NCBI GenBank assembly: GCA_029747015.1
Contig: JAKOGI010003122.1
Location: 1-64,000 of the forward strand
Source of the DNA: Carnegiea gigantea
Lineage: Eukaryota > Streptophyta > Magnoliopsida > Caryophyllales > Cactaceae
Reading direction: 5' to 3'
DNA length: 64,000 nt
This document shows, piece by piece, positions 1 to 12,537 of the stretch (positions are counted from its first letter, which is position 1; the number at the start of each line of letters is the position of its first letter). The notes under the pieces were generated by a model. That model was not told the origin of the DNA and ran no database searches. It worked only from the letters and a program-made list of their open reading frames with translations. The position numbers and the translations under genes are program-made.

Positions 1-31
<31 letters not shown>

Positions 32-106
32 GTATATGTATACACACATGTATATGTGTGTCTGTGTGTGCATATATATTTATATGTGTGTGTGTGTGTG
101 TGTTTG
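1..106. repeat. TA/TG microsatellite
   Basis: The window opens with a TA run, passes through TATG/TGTA variants and ends in a TG run. It is a compound dinucleotide repeat. Its left end is cut by the window edge. No gene is visible in it. Confidence 0.95.
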
Positions 107-1132
107 TGAGGCTCTGCTGAGTTCACACGCTAACGCAGCTAAGCCCAATTGAATGTAGTTTTTTGATACTGCTTGTTCTAAATAAATAATTACAGCACGA
201 ATAGGAAATCTTCTTCTTTCCTTGTTATGCCGGTTCTAAAGGTTTGTTTTTCGCTCTTCCTTATACATGCACTAGTAGAACCAAAAGAAAACGAACGATA
301 AGGAATGGGATAAACTTAGACGATTCTTTTAGGTCTTTCTCTTCCTTGTCTTATAGCACATGGAATGGTACCTTTTTCAATCTTTTTTTCTTTGAACCCT
401 ACTACTGCACCGGTTGGTCGATTCGCATTTATTATCTTCTTCGAATGACGAAAGGGAGAAAATAAAGAATGTAAAAAGGTGGATGAAACTGATACCTAAT
501 TGCTCTCTTTATTGACAACACGCAAGCTTACATGCTTACATCTGCTTATGCTTACATAAGCGGATTGCTTATATGCTTACTTTTCCTAGTTGAACTTCCT
601 CGGTTCACTGAACTTGCTCCACCCTTCACAGCGTGACTTTTGCGAAGAAGGGTCAGCATCTTCACTATCTTCCTGCATGCAAGGATGCAAAGACTGACTA
701 GCAGCTGATCCTACAAAGGGCAGAAAAGTTAGACCAATAGAAGCGGATTCAGTCCTTTCCTTCTTTCTTACTTTTATGGGTTGGTTTGGTTACCTGAGAT
801 AGAGATCTAAACAAAAGCGGAATGCCTGGTAGATTCAAAAGTCAAAGGCACTGGGATCATTTGTTGAGTCGACATTTTTCACTTTGAATGTTGTAAGTTT
901 ATCATAGAATTCGGATATCAGAATCTCATATCTAACAACAAATTTCTCCGCCTATATAATCGAGCCTCTCGATTTGTCATTGTACCTCGAGAAGTAGAAA
1001 GACTTTCAATCCCAATCCCATTCTGTTTGTTGGTCAACAACTAACCATAGCTATCTATAGTTCTTCACTACTCCTACGGGAAGACTCTCTTTCTGTCTGT
1101 ATGGAGAGAGCAACAATAGAAATAACAAAAGA
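107..1132. other. Unassigned mitochondria-like spacer
   Basis: I see no recognisable gene here. Short open stretches such as 244-465 have no family features I know. A cluster of GCTTAC/GCTTAT motifs lies at about 523-582. The stretch leads into the atp6 fragment and is probably its 5' flank, but that is inference. Confidence 0.4.
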
Positions 1133-1577
1133 ATGGAAAGGCTAGATTTTCAATTCATAGCCCTTGATAATCGGGCCAACGTTATATACGACTTATGTTC
1201 AAAAGTATCTCGAAACATGGATGCAACCGGTCTTCAGTTGCCACTAGCATGGGGGTCGGTAAGAGAACTTGCCGATCATGTCTGGCATGTGAATGATACT
1301 CAATACATAAGTATTAGTCATCTCATCGCTCTCAAAAATGAGCTCGCCCATGAGGACATTCAAAATGGTTGTATATGGCGGGAATTTTTGGATGAATTCC
1401 AATTAATTTCCCCTTTTCCCCTTGAGCAATTTTAGATAATTCCCTTGTTTGACATGAAAATAGGAAACTTGTATTTCTTATTCACAAATCCATCTTTGTT
1501 TATGCTACTATCTCTCAGTTTGGTCCTACTTCTTCTTCATTTTGTTATTAAAAATGGAGGAGGAAACTTGCAAGTAT
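1133..1577 (+). pseudogene. atp6: atp6 5' fragment (ATP synthase subunit a)
   Basis: ATP6 is the membrane subunit of the mitochondrial F1Fo-ATP synthase that forms the proton channel with the c-ring. The frame opens at ATG 1133 and runs about 100 codons as a presequence-like N-terminal extension ending in PLEQF; such extensions are known to vary between plant species. A TAG stop follows at once. The same frame then continues as mature ATP6: IIPL, KIGNLYF, FTNPSLFMLLSLSLVLLLL, then KNGGGN at about 1560. Homology stops abruptly near 1577 and the sequence passes into the end of a cox2 intron, so all transmembrane helices after the first are missing. I recognise the family from the mature N-terminus. 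The presequence alone would be unassignable. Confidence 0.85.
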
Positions 1578-1608
1578 AATTTGGGGGGAGGCGGGCATCG
1601 ACCCAACC
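1578..1608 (+). other. 3' end of cox2 group II intron
   Basis: The G-rich stretch and the bases around GGGCATCGACCC directly precede cox2 exon 2. They look like the last bases of the plant mitochondrial cox2 intron, but no domain V is present. The intron is therefore truncated at the junction with the atp6 fragment. Confidence 0.6.
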
Positions 1609-2017
1609 TTATGAGTATTCGGACTATAACAGTTTTGATGAACAGTCTCTCACTTTTAACAGTTATATGATTCCAGAAGATGAACCAGAATTGGGTCAAT
1701 CATGTTTATTAGAAGTGAACAATAGAGTGGTGGTACCAGCCAAAACTCAGTTACGTATTATTGTGACATCTGCTGATGTACCTCATAGTTAGGCTGTACC
1801 TTCCTTAGGTGTCAAATGTGATATTGTACCCGGTCGTTTAAATCAGACCTCTATTTCGGTACACTGAGAAGGAGTTTACTATGGTCAGTGCAGTGAGATT
1901 TGTGGAACGAATCATGCGTTTATGCGTATCATCGTAGAAGCTGTTTCTCGAAAAGATTATGGTTCTCGGGTATCTAATCAATTAAGCCAAAAAAGGGGGA
2001 AGCTTAGGCGAAAATGA
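1609..2017 (+). pseudogene. cox2: cox2 exon 2 (cytochrome c oxidase subunit II)
   Basis: COX2 carries the CuA centre that takes electrons from cytochrome c. The frame reads [16 protein letters not shown], then PEDEPELGQ, then [21 protein letters not shown], and later the CuA loop CSEICGTNH followed by AFM. It is broken by two in-frame stops. One is TAG where the family has Trp (HS-W-AVPSLG), a G-to-A change near 1790. The other is TGA where it has Arg (QREG), a C-to-T change near 1866. Neither stop can be removed by C-to-U editing. The genomic CGG in GSRVSNQL is the usual unedited form of a Trp codon, which shows organellar DNA origin rather than a reverse-transcribed mRNA. The C-terminal end is also altered. 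The hydrophobic exon 1 is absent. Confidence 0.93.
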
Positions 2018-4932
2018 AAGTGTAGTGTGAGGTCGTTAAGAAAACTAAAGGCTTTGCTCGCTCGCTCTGACGCTCCTTTAGTAGACAGTAAGTGGAGTGC
2101 ATAAGCCCCTGGCAAGATAGAGGCGAGTACTACACAAGCTCGTTTTTCAAGTACGGAATAAGCCTTGTCTACAAGAGCGACCTCGTCTGGCTTGCTTCTG
2201 GCGAAGCTTCCTGCACATCAGAATAGGCTGCAAGGTATGGTAGGAAGACTACTTTGACAGTCGACCACTAGAAAGCGAAGCCAAGCTGTAGAAAGGCGAG
2301 CGGCCCTTATAGCAATAGAACACTATATACTTATGGCCCTATTATTTTCCCCTCGGGGCCTTCAAGCATCCAAAATACGCCGGGGTTGTAAATGACATAG
2401 CGTTCCTGACATACTTTAGTTAGATTATATCATTTGATTTTCTCTTTTATTCTTTTTTTTTGGACAGGCTAACTAGAGGAATGAATTTTCTCGTAAAAGA
2501 ACCAGGCGTAGACTTCTTTTCAAAGCTAACGGGAAAAGTGTAGCGCTGATCGTTTAATAGGTACATAGCCTCTTTCGAGAGGCGAAGAATAGCTATCTTT
2601 CAGAAAGAAGAAGAGCAGCAAACCTTCTTAGTACTACTAAACTCGAGGCGAAGAGGGATTTACCAGAAAGAATCAATATGAGGGTTAAAGCAGAAGCTTT
2701 GTCCTTAGCCCGGAACTCGTTCAACACGTGGACTGAACTTCTTCTTTCTTAGCACCTCGTTTTTAGCGGAAGACGACTAAACTCGCGGAGCTTTGTAGGC
2801 AAGGAGGAAAGCCAACCACAGCCATCATCTTTTCAGAAGAGGACATGCTCTGAGCAGATTTGAAGCATAACCGCCCTTGCTTAGCTCCTTCTTTGTAAAG
2901 CGCAAAAGCTAAAGCACTACATAGAGCCCTTTTATTATAGGAGAAGTCTGCTTCCATCATCCTCCTGACGAGGGCAGGTATCACGCTGACGACGATCATC
3001 AGCTAAGTGTAAATAGATGGGGTAGATGAAGAAAGAAAGCTCTTTTCAAGTCTACAACCACATGAAATCGGGCTTCACCTTAGCTACTAAGAGGCTTCCT
3101 CTGGCAAAGACTTTCATTTTTCCTTTGATTGAATTCTTACTAGCATATGCGTTGAGCATCACTCTAATGCGTTGAGCTTTCTTTCTTCCCCTTGTTAGCA
3201 ATCCTCTTTGGTTTCTTACATGACATGACAGCTTTCGAAGCAAGCTAGTCAAGCAATAACAGCGGGATTAGAGAATGTGAACTCAGGCAGTACGGGAAGA
3301 GCCGCCTAAAACACGCTACACCCAATAAACAAGGTAAAAAGTAAGTCAAAGACATAAGGAGAAGTCAAGTACATGCCATCTCTGGCAGACAAAGAGCCAG
3401 AGTAATGCCAAAACTAAAAAATTTACGTTGCTTCACAAGGGCACGAGAAGAGCATTCCCTAAGGATATGACCCAATCCTCTTTCCGGCGAGTCCCGTGGA
3501 AACCTAGGTAGGGTGTTTAGTTGAAAACTTTGGATCAATAACACCATAAATTTTCATAAGACCCAGCAAGCCCTTTACTCACTTTATAGTGTTTAGACCC
3601 TTATCGCGGGTAAGCGGATTTTGTATTTAATCCTATTCCAACTTTCTATGATATACGAATAAGCTCCGGGGAGGAAGGTGCTTGGAGGCATATCTTGCAT
3701 CTGATCGTGGAAAGAAAAAGCTCTTTTGTTTTGTGATAGTCAAAGAACCCAAAGATTGAACTTTCTATTCTTTTTACCTGTATTTTACGTTCAATAAGAT
3801 GACACGTCCCCCTTTATGCTAAAAAATTAGGACCTTTCTTTTGAATATTGAAGAAAAAAGATGTTATTCGAACTTTTCTCCTTTATGGATTAGATCTTGA
3901 TCAATTCAAAAATGGTTTGACTTCGTCTTTTCTTTTTGTCCTTTGCTTCTCATCTACGGTAATTTTATGGGCTATCTAGATATCCCTTATGTATGATATG
4001 TAAATAGTCTAAGCAAGGAGTTTTTATGATAGAATAAGGTCTTCGTAGTTCATTTCAACTTCCTTCATAAATTAAAAATGAAAATTCTTCAGCTGCTCGA
4101 AATTAACTGGATGAATTCTCTATTCCCATCCCTTTTCTACTTATTGACACTCTGTTCTTTCAGTAGGAAAGCAGTAGTCATATCCTTTCTTCTACTTCTA
4201 TATGCTCATCGTTCAGTCAGTGATCGAGTAGCATTCTATGAAGAAGTCAGCCCATTCCATCGAGCTGAACATGGTGGAAGTTTTCAAGCTGCCCTCTTTC
4301 TTCAAACTGAAAAAAGCTAAGTCCTTTCGTTCCTCTCCCGTTAGTCGAGTGTCTACAAACCTTGGCTCCCAAAATCTTTCTTATAGGCGAGGTCTCTCAA
4401 GCCTACTGAATTTGGAATCTAACCACGTTCACTCGAAAAGCAGAAGACAAAGAAGACTTTCGCTAAAGACGAGCTATTCTTTATCCCAGGATCAGAATCT
4501 GAAGGAAAGGCTAGACACTCAGACTACTTTACTACACTATTCTTCCTACCTTCCTTTGCAGCCAGGTTTGAACGCCTTTGGGAGCATTCCCTGTAGGGTA
4601 GTAAGGAAAGGAATTTATCCCCTCCTCATCTCTATCTCTCCCCACTGAAAACGTGGTCACACCTTACAAAAAGCACCAATAGAAAGCGAACCGTCGGTTA
4701 ATCGAACCACGGCTAACCATGTCATGAATAGAGTTTCGAGTCGCTAAAAGAGAGCAGCTCCCCTCCCTACACTAATAGACAGGCCTCCCCCAGTCTATTC
4801 GCGAAATTGTAGCTATGTTCGGTGCCTCCTTCATCACTACGGGGGCTTCCAGTAGTCAGCCTCCTCCTTAAAAAATTCCTAATGCTCCAACCTCTGATCA
4901 TACCAATGAAGAATCATGAGTGTCTCTGTTTC
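2018..4932. other. Mitochondria-like noncoding DNA
   Basis: This follows cox2 and has the mixed, AGAAAG-rich texture of plant mitochondrial spacers. I can assign no gene. Open stretches at 4078-4648 lack recognisable domains. The last part, from about 4810, is stop-poor and may belong to the unidentified reading frame seen on the far side of the copia element. Confidence 0.4.
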
Positions 4933-4937
4933 AATCA

Positions 4938-6216
4938 TGTTAGATTATAAGCACAAAAGGACACAAGAAGGGGGGCAAATTGTGTCTTTTAACTTTTTCG
5001 TTTGTTTCAAAACACTCGTGAGAACTGCTTGGAGTGAGGCAAAATAAAATTGAATGCGAAAATATGAAAGTAGACATAATATTTTTATGTGGAAAACCAC
5101 CTCTAGCCTAATTGAGGTGTAAAAACCACGACCTACCTCAATAGGATTTCAGCAACACTTTTGCTAACATGGGCCGAATTCGTTGCACATATAACTCACA
5201 CGTGACTACGTCACACATGTAACTTAGTCTCCCCGGAGACCCTCGTTACAAACACGTAACTAGCCTCCACTTAAGAACTAGCCACACACCACGTCTAAAG
5301 TCTCTCAAGACTTGGACACACTCTAATCTCACTGATGGCAGAGGAGAATAGAAAAACACCTTACTTTGAATGCTTCTAAATAAACTGAATGTAAGGTACA
5401 ATACAATCCTTATTATGCCAATATAGATGACTTAATTTAGCACACTTCTTGAAGGTTTTTCAATCAGAAAATTTTCTCACAGAAAACTCAATTTTGCTCC
5501 TTGAAAAACCGTGAATGAAAACGTTGAGAGGCAAGAGATTATATACCAACAGAATACTTGTGCCGCAAGTATATGGGAGGTTTTGGATTTCAGCAATAAC
5601 TCTAAAAAATAATCAGTATTCTAAGTGGAATTGAATCTCTTAACATTATTTTTTTTGGAAATCATATCTTAAAGGCTAAGATAAAATCTTTTGATAGTAT
5701 CTTTTTAGGAAAACAATAATATTCAGTAAAGGACTCTTTGTAAGACAAAATGTTATCAGAAAATCAATCCCAAATATGTTAGGAATTTTGACAGTAGAAA
5801 AACACTTGAAAATCTTTGGGATAAGAGTTTTATACATTGCCCTCAGAACACTGCAGACCTGATTATTCAACACTGTAGACCTGATTATTCAAACTATTCT
5901 GAGCAGTGTTCTAAGTTAGCGCAAGAAATTCCTTCAAGGTGAGTGTTAAGTTAAGATCTTCTAATTGGCATTATAATAAGAATCTAGATGAATACAACTA
6001 GTAATTAACCTTAATACTCTTGTGATCCTTTGACCTCCTTAATGTCGGGCATACATATTCACTTTGATGTTCCACGCTTCTTTGAACTGTTCTCCAGGGT
6101 CTTTGCAACCTATCTCAACACACAATTCTAGCACATTACTCAAACATAGCATGATAGCATATTGACTGGTACATTTGGATTTTATCATCAAAACTTTACA
6201 CATAATTGTTTCAACA
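4938..6216 (-). repeat. 3' LTR of the copia element
   Basis: On the plus strand it starts TGTTAGATTATAAG and ends GTTTCAACA, giving TG...CA ends. It matches 14119-15385 along its whole length. A 22-bp tandem duplication at about 5851-5896 (two copies of CACTGYAGACCTGATTATTC) is absent from the other LTR. Confidence 0.93.
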
Positions 6217-6234
6217 AATTCCCCCTTTTTGATG
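6217..6234 (-). other. Polypurine tract of the copia element
   Basis: On the minus strand, AAAAAGGGGGAATT abuts the 3' LTR. This is the usual site where plus-strand DNA synthesis is primed in LTR retrotransposons. Confidence 0.85.
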
Positions 6235-6759
6235 ATGACAAACCAAATGATCATCAAAGTGCGACAGAGTAAAGGGTAAGAACATTGGTGCCAAAATAGC
6301 AATTTAAGGAGTCAAATGCACACACGAGATAAAGTAAGAGTAAGAATCAGCTTAAAACAGGCAGACCAATCAAAGCATGGTCATATTTATCTTCCCCCTT
6401 TTGACATCATCGAAAAGATCGAGGGAACCATCTGCGTAAATTCATTAGGAATGCACCCACCGCCACGGGTAATGAGGGAAAATAATAGTGATACAAGTCA
6501 AGTATATGGTACATAATGATATTGGCCATCCCAGTCACGCACAAACACACAACAGCATTAGCAGGCAAAGGCATAGCATAAACCAAACCCAGCTAAAATC
6601 AGACATAACCATTGTCAATAACAAGCAAAATCAAGTTTATCCGAACAAAGAAGAAAACAGTGTTGTTGAAAACAAGACAAGAATCAGGGCTGAGAGCAGC
6701 GGTGAATCAGGGAGAAGAAGAGGGAGGAGCAAATTTGGCCGTGAGGGCAGAAAGAGCAC

Positions 6760-8468
6760 GTAGAATATCCTCATGGTGCTGTGCATTCAAGGCCTTTTCT
6801 TCACTGAGTGCGTGCTTCACTTCAACAATCTCCTCCTTCAGATGGAGCTGGTCCTATAGTAGTGCCTCAACCGTGGATGTGCTGGAAGAGGCAACCTCAC
6901 TGGGAACAGGATTGGGACCAGGGCCAAAGGGTATTTTGGGTCCTTGTTCTGACACTATACCATCACTTTTCTTTACTATGAACCCACACCCAAGCAAAGT
7001 GTTGCTCCCTATCTCATCTGTGACCTGAAATATCACTCTCTTTTGCAAGGGAATCCCAAGTGTCTCAAAAACTGAAGTCAGAAGAAAGCCATAGCCTATA
7101 TCATGACTCTTACAGGTATTTGCCATTCGTGCAATATGACTAATCATGATGGTGGGTAGATTAATTTGCTCCCCACGATCTAGTAGGTATGTATAACACA
7201 TACCCATGGGGTGATTGCGTCCTTGACCCCGGGGAATCATATTCTTAATCACAAACCAGAACAATAGCCTATGCAAAGCCACCATTTCCCACCTTTTGCA
7301 CAGACTGGGGAGCAGTTAAATCAGGATGTTGGGCTAGCTTTCGGGTCAATTCTAATAGTCATTCATCACCTAGTATGCTCTTATCCTCACACACATACAC
7401 ATCAAACCCCTTGGATGGCACCCCAAGCCAATCTCCTAAGTTATCAGCATCGAAGCATAGCTCACGGCCATTAACTGAGGTTGTCACTATCCCACTAGTG
7501 ACAACACAATTGGCATAGAATTCAGTCAATTCAGGCACAGAACAATCCCCTTTAGTGTTTGTAAACAAATGTAACTAACCCTGGGCCTTTAATTTTTCCA
7601 GGAATACTCCCAGCCCCTATTCTTGAAAGTATGATACCTTAATAATTTTTCTTCTAACCACAGTTTTCTGAAGAAAGTGTCTGTACCTTTCCCCCAATGT
7701 CATGGTTTTTCTAGCTATCTTTTTCTGTGGTTCATCACTTTCTTCGCCCAGAACAAATGCTTGTTCTGGAGATCCCTGTTTCAGGGTAGGTTTCTTGGTG
7801 GAAACAGGTGTGGGAGATGTTTTGGCTGTTAATTTGATAGGTGTTTTGAGGAGTGGTTTGGTAGTTTAAGGAGTTGGTTTGGGTTTCCTTACAGAACTTT
7901 CAATCTTGTCCTCGGGTAGGCTCGGTGAGACGGCAGGACCTAAACTTCGAGTTCGAGGCCGCCGTATAGATGTGGTGAGAGGCATATTGGGTATGGTTGT
8001 GGTCTTTATTCGGTGCTTGATAGCCAGTTTGGTTGATGTTTGATGAGTTGCTTTCATAGTCCGCTTGAACCGTATAAGGGGTTCATCCTCATCAACGTCA
8101 CACACGGGAGCATCATTCAAAAAGGGCTTGTCTTCAACAAATAGAGAATCCTTAATCTTTTCAGTTGATTTTGACTCGGTCACACCGGGTTCATATAATA
8201 CCAATTCCCATCTCAAGATCGGTTTGACAGGGGGTATATCATCAAGATTGACTCTTACGTGTCTCAAATCGATACTTTTCAAGAACTGAAAGATGAAGAG
8301 AGAAATATCATAAGTGGGCACAGGGGTAGCTTCCGCCAGCGATGTTGGTGGTGCCGTGAGTATGTCTTGTAATTTTTCTGCCCTTTTTCTTGATTTCTTG
8401 GCCTGAAGTGAGCTTGAGTGACGCGCCTTGCGACCGGAGGGTGCACCATTGCCATGAGTGCATGCCAT
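6760..8468 (-). pseudogene. Extra ORF downstream of copia pol (plant transposon protein-like)
   Basis: The frame opens MACTHGNGAPSG at 8468. The first ~200 residues are basic and low in complexity (KKSRKRAEK, later RRPRTRS and PKPTP), then broken by stops. A second, globular part at about 7570-6854 reads ELTEFYANCVVTSGIV, SVNGRELCFDADNLGDWLGVP, then PMGMCYTYLLDRGEQINLP, HIARMAN and YGFLLTSVFE. This resembles the 'putative plant transposon protein' domain (Transposase_32, as I recall it) often found beside plant retroelements. It occupies the position of the env-like ORF of SIRE elements, but I see no signal peptide or membrane anchor. Function is unknown. Several stops and at least one frameshift make it inactive. 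Confidence 0.7.
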
Positions 8469-8984
8469 TGGAAGAGTTAGTGGCGGAAAAGGTTAGGGTT
8501 TAGTGTGTTTTAAGAAGAAGAGGAAGGTCGGGTTCTTGAGGGGAGGAGGGAAGGTGGTTTGAGAAGATAGGGAAGGTTTGAAATGAATTGATTAAAAAAT
8601 AAAGTAAAGATCTGTAATAATCTTTTTGGGCGCCGATTTTTGGAGAGAGAGAGGATTTTGCATGAAAGATATTATTACACCTTGGGAAAAGCTGCAGATT
8701 ATAGATTAGGCATAATAAATCTAATTTCCAAGACACTTTAAATTATGGTAACTTGATTAGCACATGATACAAATAATGGTCAGACCTATTCTTAGCGCCT
8801 GTTCTGACTGCTATATGTTCGGTAAAAAAGGACAGTAAGGGCAATAACATTAGACTTCAACGACTGTCAGCATGTCAAATTCCACACATATGCTAATAAT
8901 AGCACAGAAAATTGAATGCATCCATTGAATCAATTTATTTGGTATCAAAACCTTACTAGTCAATCATTGAGAGTTGATGAATTA

Positions 8985-11900
8985 CTCTCGCGTTCTCTTA
9001 ATCATACCTAATTCAAGTCTATTCCTCTCAAACTGTTATCTACTCAGTGCCTTGGTAAAAATATCAGCAATTTGTTTGTCAGTGACACAAAAATTCATTG
9101 AAATCAAGCCCTTTTCTACATTCTCTCTTAAAAAGTGATGACGAACGTCAATATGCTTGGTCCTTCTATGTTGATATGGGTTCTTGGCAATGTTAATTAC
9201 ACTTGTGTCATCACAGAATATGGGAATGCATCCCGTGTCAACACCAAAGTCCTTGAGTTATTGCCGTATCCACAACAATTGAGCACAACAAGAAGTAGCC
9301 GCTATATACTCGGCTTCTGCTGTGGACATGGCAACTGTGTGCTGTTTCTTTGTAGACCAAGAGACCAAACAGGGTCCAAGAAAAGTAGCCATGCCTGAGG
9401 TGTTTTTCTGTCAATTAGAAATCCAGTATAATCAGCATCCGTATACCCAATGAGGTCAAAGTTGCATCCTCGTGGATGCCATAATGCTAAATCAGAGGTG
9501 TGTTTCAAATATCTAAAAATCCATTTTACAGCTTTCAAATGTGTTTCTTTTGGATTTGACTGAAAACGGGCACACAAACCAACACTGAAAACAATGTCAG
9601 GTCTACTGGCAGTTAGGTATAGGAGTGATCCTATCATTCCCCTATATGATTTCTCATTAACTGAAGAACTTCCATCATCCATCACTAACCTGGTTGAAGG
9701 AGAGATGGGAGTGTCCATGGGCTTAGTCGATTCCATCCCAAGCCGCTTAAGTAGTTCCTTGACATATTTTTGTTGATCTATCCTAGTTTCGCTTGAGGTT
9801 TGCTTAATTTGCAAGCCTAAGAAAAAATTAAGTTCACCAATCATGCTCATCTCAAACTCACTCCCCATCAAATTTGAAAATTCATCACAAAAATCATTGT
9901 TGGTTGCACCAAATATAATGTCATCGACATATACTTGTACAATCAGCAAATGTTCCCCCTTAGATTTGAGAAACAAGGTATCATCAACCTTGCCTCTTTA
10001 AAAATCATTATCAATTAAGAAACTTGACAAACGTTCATACCAAGCTCTAGGAGCTTGTTTTAGACCATAAAGTGCTTTGTTAAGTTTGAACACATGGTTA
10101 GGAAAATCATGATTTTTAAAATCAGGGGGTTGTTTTACATATACCTCTTCTTTAAGATATCCATTGAGAAATGCACCTTTGACATCCATTTGGTACAACT
10201 TGATCTCCATTTGTGCTGCAAAGGCTACCAAGATGCGAATAGCCTCTATCCTTACTACAGGTGCAAATGTTTCCTCATAATCGATCCCTTCTTCTTGATT
10301 GTAACCTTGGATCACTAGCTTGGCCTTGTTCCGAGTGACTGTTCCAAACTCATCCAGCTTGTTCTTGAACGCCCACTTGGTTCCAACTATTGATCCGTCT
10401 TTAGGCCGTGGTTGAAGCTGCCAAAACTTGTTCCTTTCAAACTGATGAAGCTCCTCTTGCATGGCTATAACCCAATCAGAATCTGCAAGGGCTTCATGAA
10501 CATTCTTAGGCTCAATGTTAGATAAAAAGGCATAAAAAGCACAAAAATTTCTGAGCTTAGATCTGGTTTGCACCCTTATATTAATATCAGATATAGTTTG
10601 GTTAAGGGGGTGTGAGCTCTGGTGCTTTCAGGGTCGTGAAGTGGAAGGATCCATAGATCCGCTTTTTACTCTCTCCTGGCGGCTTGAAGAAACAAGTTTG
10701 GAATCAGGTCTGGAGCTTGTTCTCAGATCAGTATGAGGGTACTGAGGTTAAGTGAGCTGGTTTTGGTTCATATTAGGATTGACAGTGCTTCCCCCTAATT
10801 AGTCTACTTCCTGCCCACTTTTTATATTATCAGCTCTAGAGTGTGGTTCACTTTCATGAGTCTTACCAATGTCTTTTCTTACAACGCCAAATTCGAAATC
10901 TTCATCCTATGCATCATTCTTAACCAGGGAGTTAGTTTCATCAAATAATATGTGCACACTTTCCTCAACACTTAGAGTCCTTTTGTTGAACACTTTGTAA
11001 GCTTTACTATATGAGGAGCACCCTAAGAATATGGCTTCATCACTTCTAGGGTCAAACTTTCCCAAGGGTTCCTTCCCATTATTGTGCACATAACATTTTC
11101 CACCAAAGACTATTAGGTGCCTAATATTGGGTTTTCGCCCTTTGAGAAGTTCATAAGGAGTCTTATTAAGAAGGGGTCTGATCATGCATCTATTTATAAT
11201 GTAACATGCTGTGTTCAATGCCTCTGCTCAAAAATGTCTAGAAAGACCACTAGCAACAAGTATAGTCCTAGTCATGTCTTCTAGAGTATGATTTTTACGC
11301 TCCACCACCCCGTTCTGCTGGGGTGTTTTGCGGGTAGAAAAATTATGATCAATATTGTGTTCATTGCAATAGTCAATGAAGCTTGAATTTTCAATTTTTT
11401 TTCCATGGTCAGACCTGAGACTTATCAATGAGTGTCCTACTCTCTTTTTAGTTTTCTTAAGAAGCACAACAAACTTTTTAAAAAATTCATCTTTTGATGC
11501 TAGAAATAAAGTCCAGGTGAAACGAGAGTAATCACCCACTACAATAAACACATACCTCTTTCCGCCCCTACTTGTGATCCTCTTAGGACCACATAAATAA
11601 ACATGTAGTCGCTCAAGAGGTAGGGAAGTGCTAACATACTTCTTTGGCTTGAAAGACATTCTAGTTTGCTTTCCTTTCGCACAAGCATTGCATACCTTGT
11701 CATTATTGTATTTGATGGAAGGTAAACCAACTACTAGGTCTTTAGAAACAAGTTTATTTAGCAAGGAGAGTCTAACATGGCCTAGTCTCTTGTGCTAAAG
11801 CATAACATCATCATCAAGAACACTCAAGCAAGTCAAATGATTTTGGGGAAGTGAAAGAACACATGCTTTATACACATTATTGTGTCGCTTCCCCCTTAAC

Positions 11901-12184
11901 ACAACCTCTCCAGATTTGATATTGGTAATTAAGCATTGATTTGAAGAAAATCCAACATGATTACCTTTATCACATAATTGGGACACACTTAGCAAGTTAT
12001 GCTGTAACCCATCAACTAGGTACACATTATCAATCAAGTGGGAGAGTGATTTACCTATCTTACCTACACCAACAATTGTCCCAGACTTGCCGTTTCCAAA
12101 CGCCACTCTCCCTCCATTAAAGGCTGTAAGTAAGAGGAAATTTGATTTGTTTCCGGTTATATGCCTTGAGCAACCACTATCCAA
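8985..12184 (-). pseudogene. copia pol: protease, integrase, reverse transcriptase, RNase H
   Basis: Reading on the minus strand from 12184, the parts are as follows. Protease carries DSGCSRH. The integrase zinc-binding part, HKRLGHVRLS to CNACAKGK, follows with a stop just before it where the family has Trp. The integrase core runs to TPQQNGVVERKN at about 11300; its first catalytic Asp (LHxDLxGP) is Tyr (LHVYLCGP) near 11608. The integrase C-terminal part is at 11218-10907. Reverse transcriptase begins near 10500 ([12 protein letters not shown]), has [11 protein letters not shown] and, after a TAA stop near 9982, YVDDIIFGATN at about 9924. RNase H carries SRPDIVFSVGL and YTDADYTG, shifts frame near 9402, and ends at ADIFTKALS near 8990. 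Family order and motifs are unambiguous. The protein is dead from several independent lesions. Confidence 0.93.
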
Positions 12185-12537
12185 GTATCACAGTTCGTCG
12201 CTTCCTCTCACTTTAGCCTACAAAATAGCTAAGTGTCAGTCTTGTGAACCCAGATCCACTTAGGTCCCATTTTTTTCTTGGATATGGAATTCAACTCATC
12301 TTTTCTGATCCATATTTATTTAACATATAATGAGTTTCTTTTCATGGCCCTTTTTCTCAAAGAACAAGCATAACGATAATGACTAGTTTTTCCACTATGA
12401 AAACAGATTATATTCTCTGGTAGACCCACATATTTCCTGTCCATTGGCTTAGTAACACGCCTATTCACAAAGCCTAATCCCTTTTTGTTTCGATTATGAT
12501 GAGTGCTTAGCCATATTAGCGCTTCGGAGGAACTGTT

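Noticed and set aside
244..465. Small plus-strand gene near the left end
   Set aside because: No family resemblance. It is a chance open stretch in T-rich spacer.
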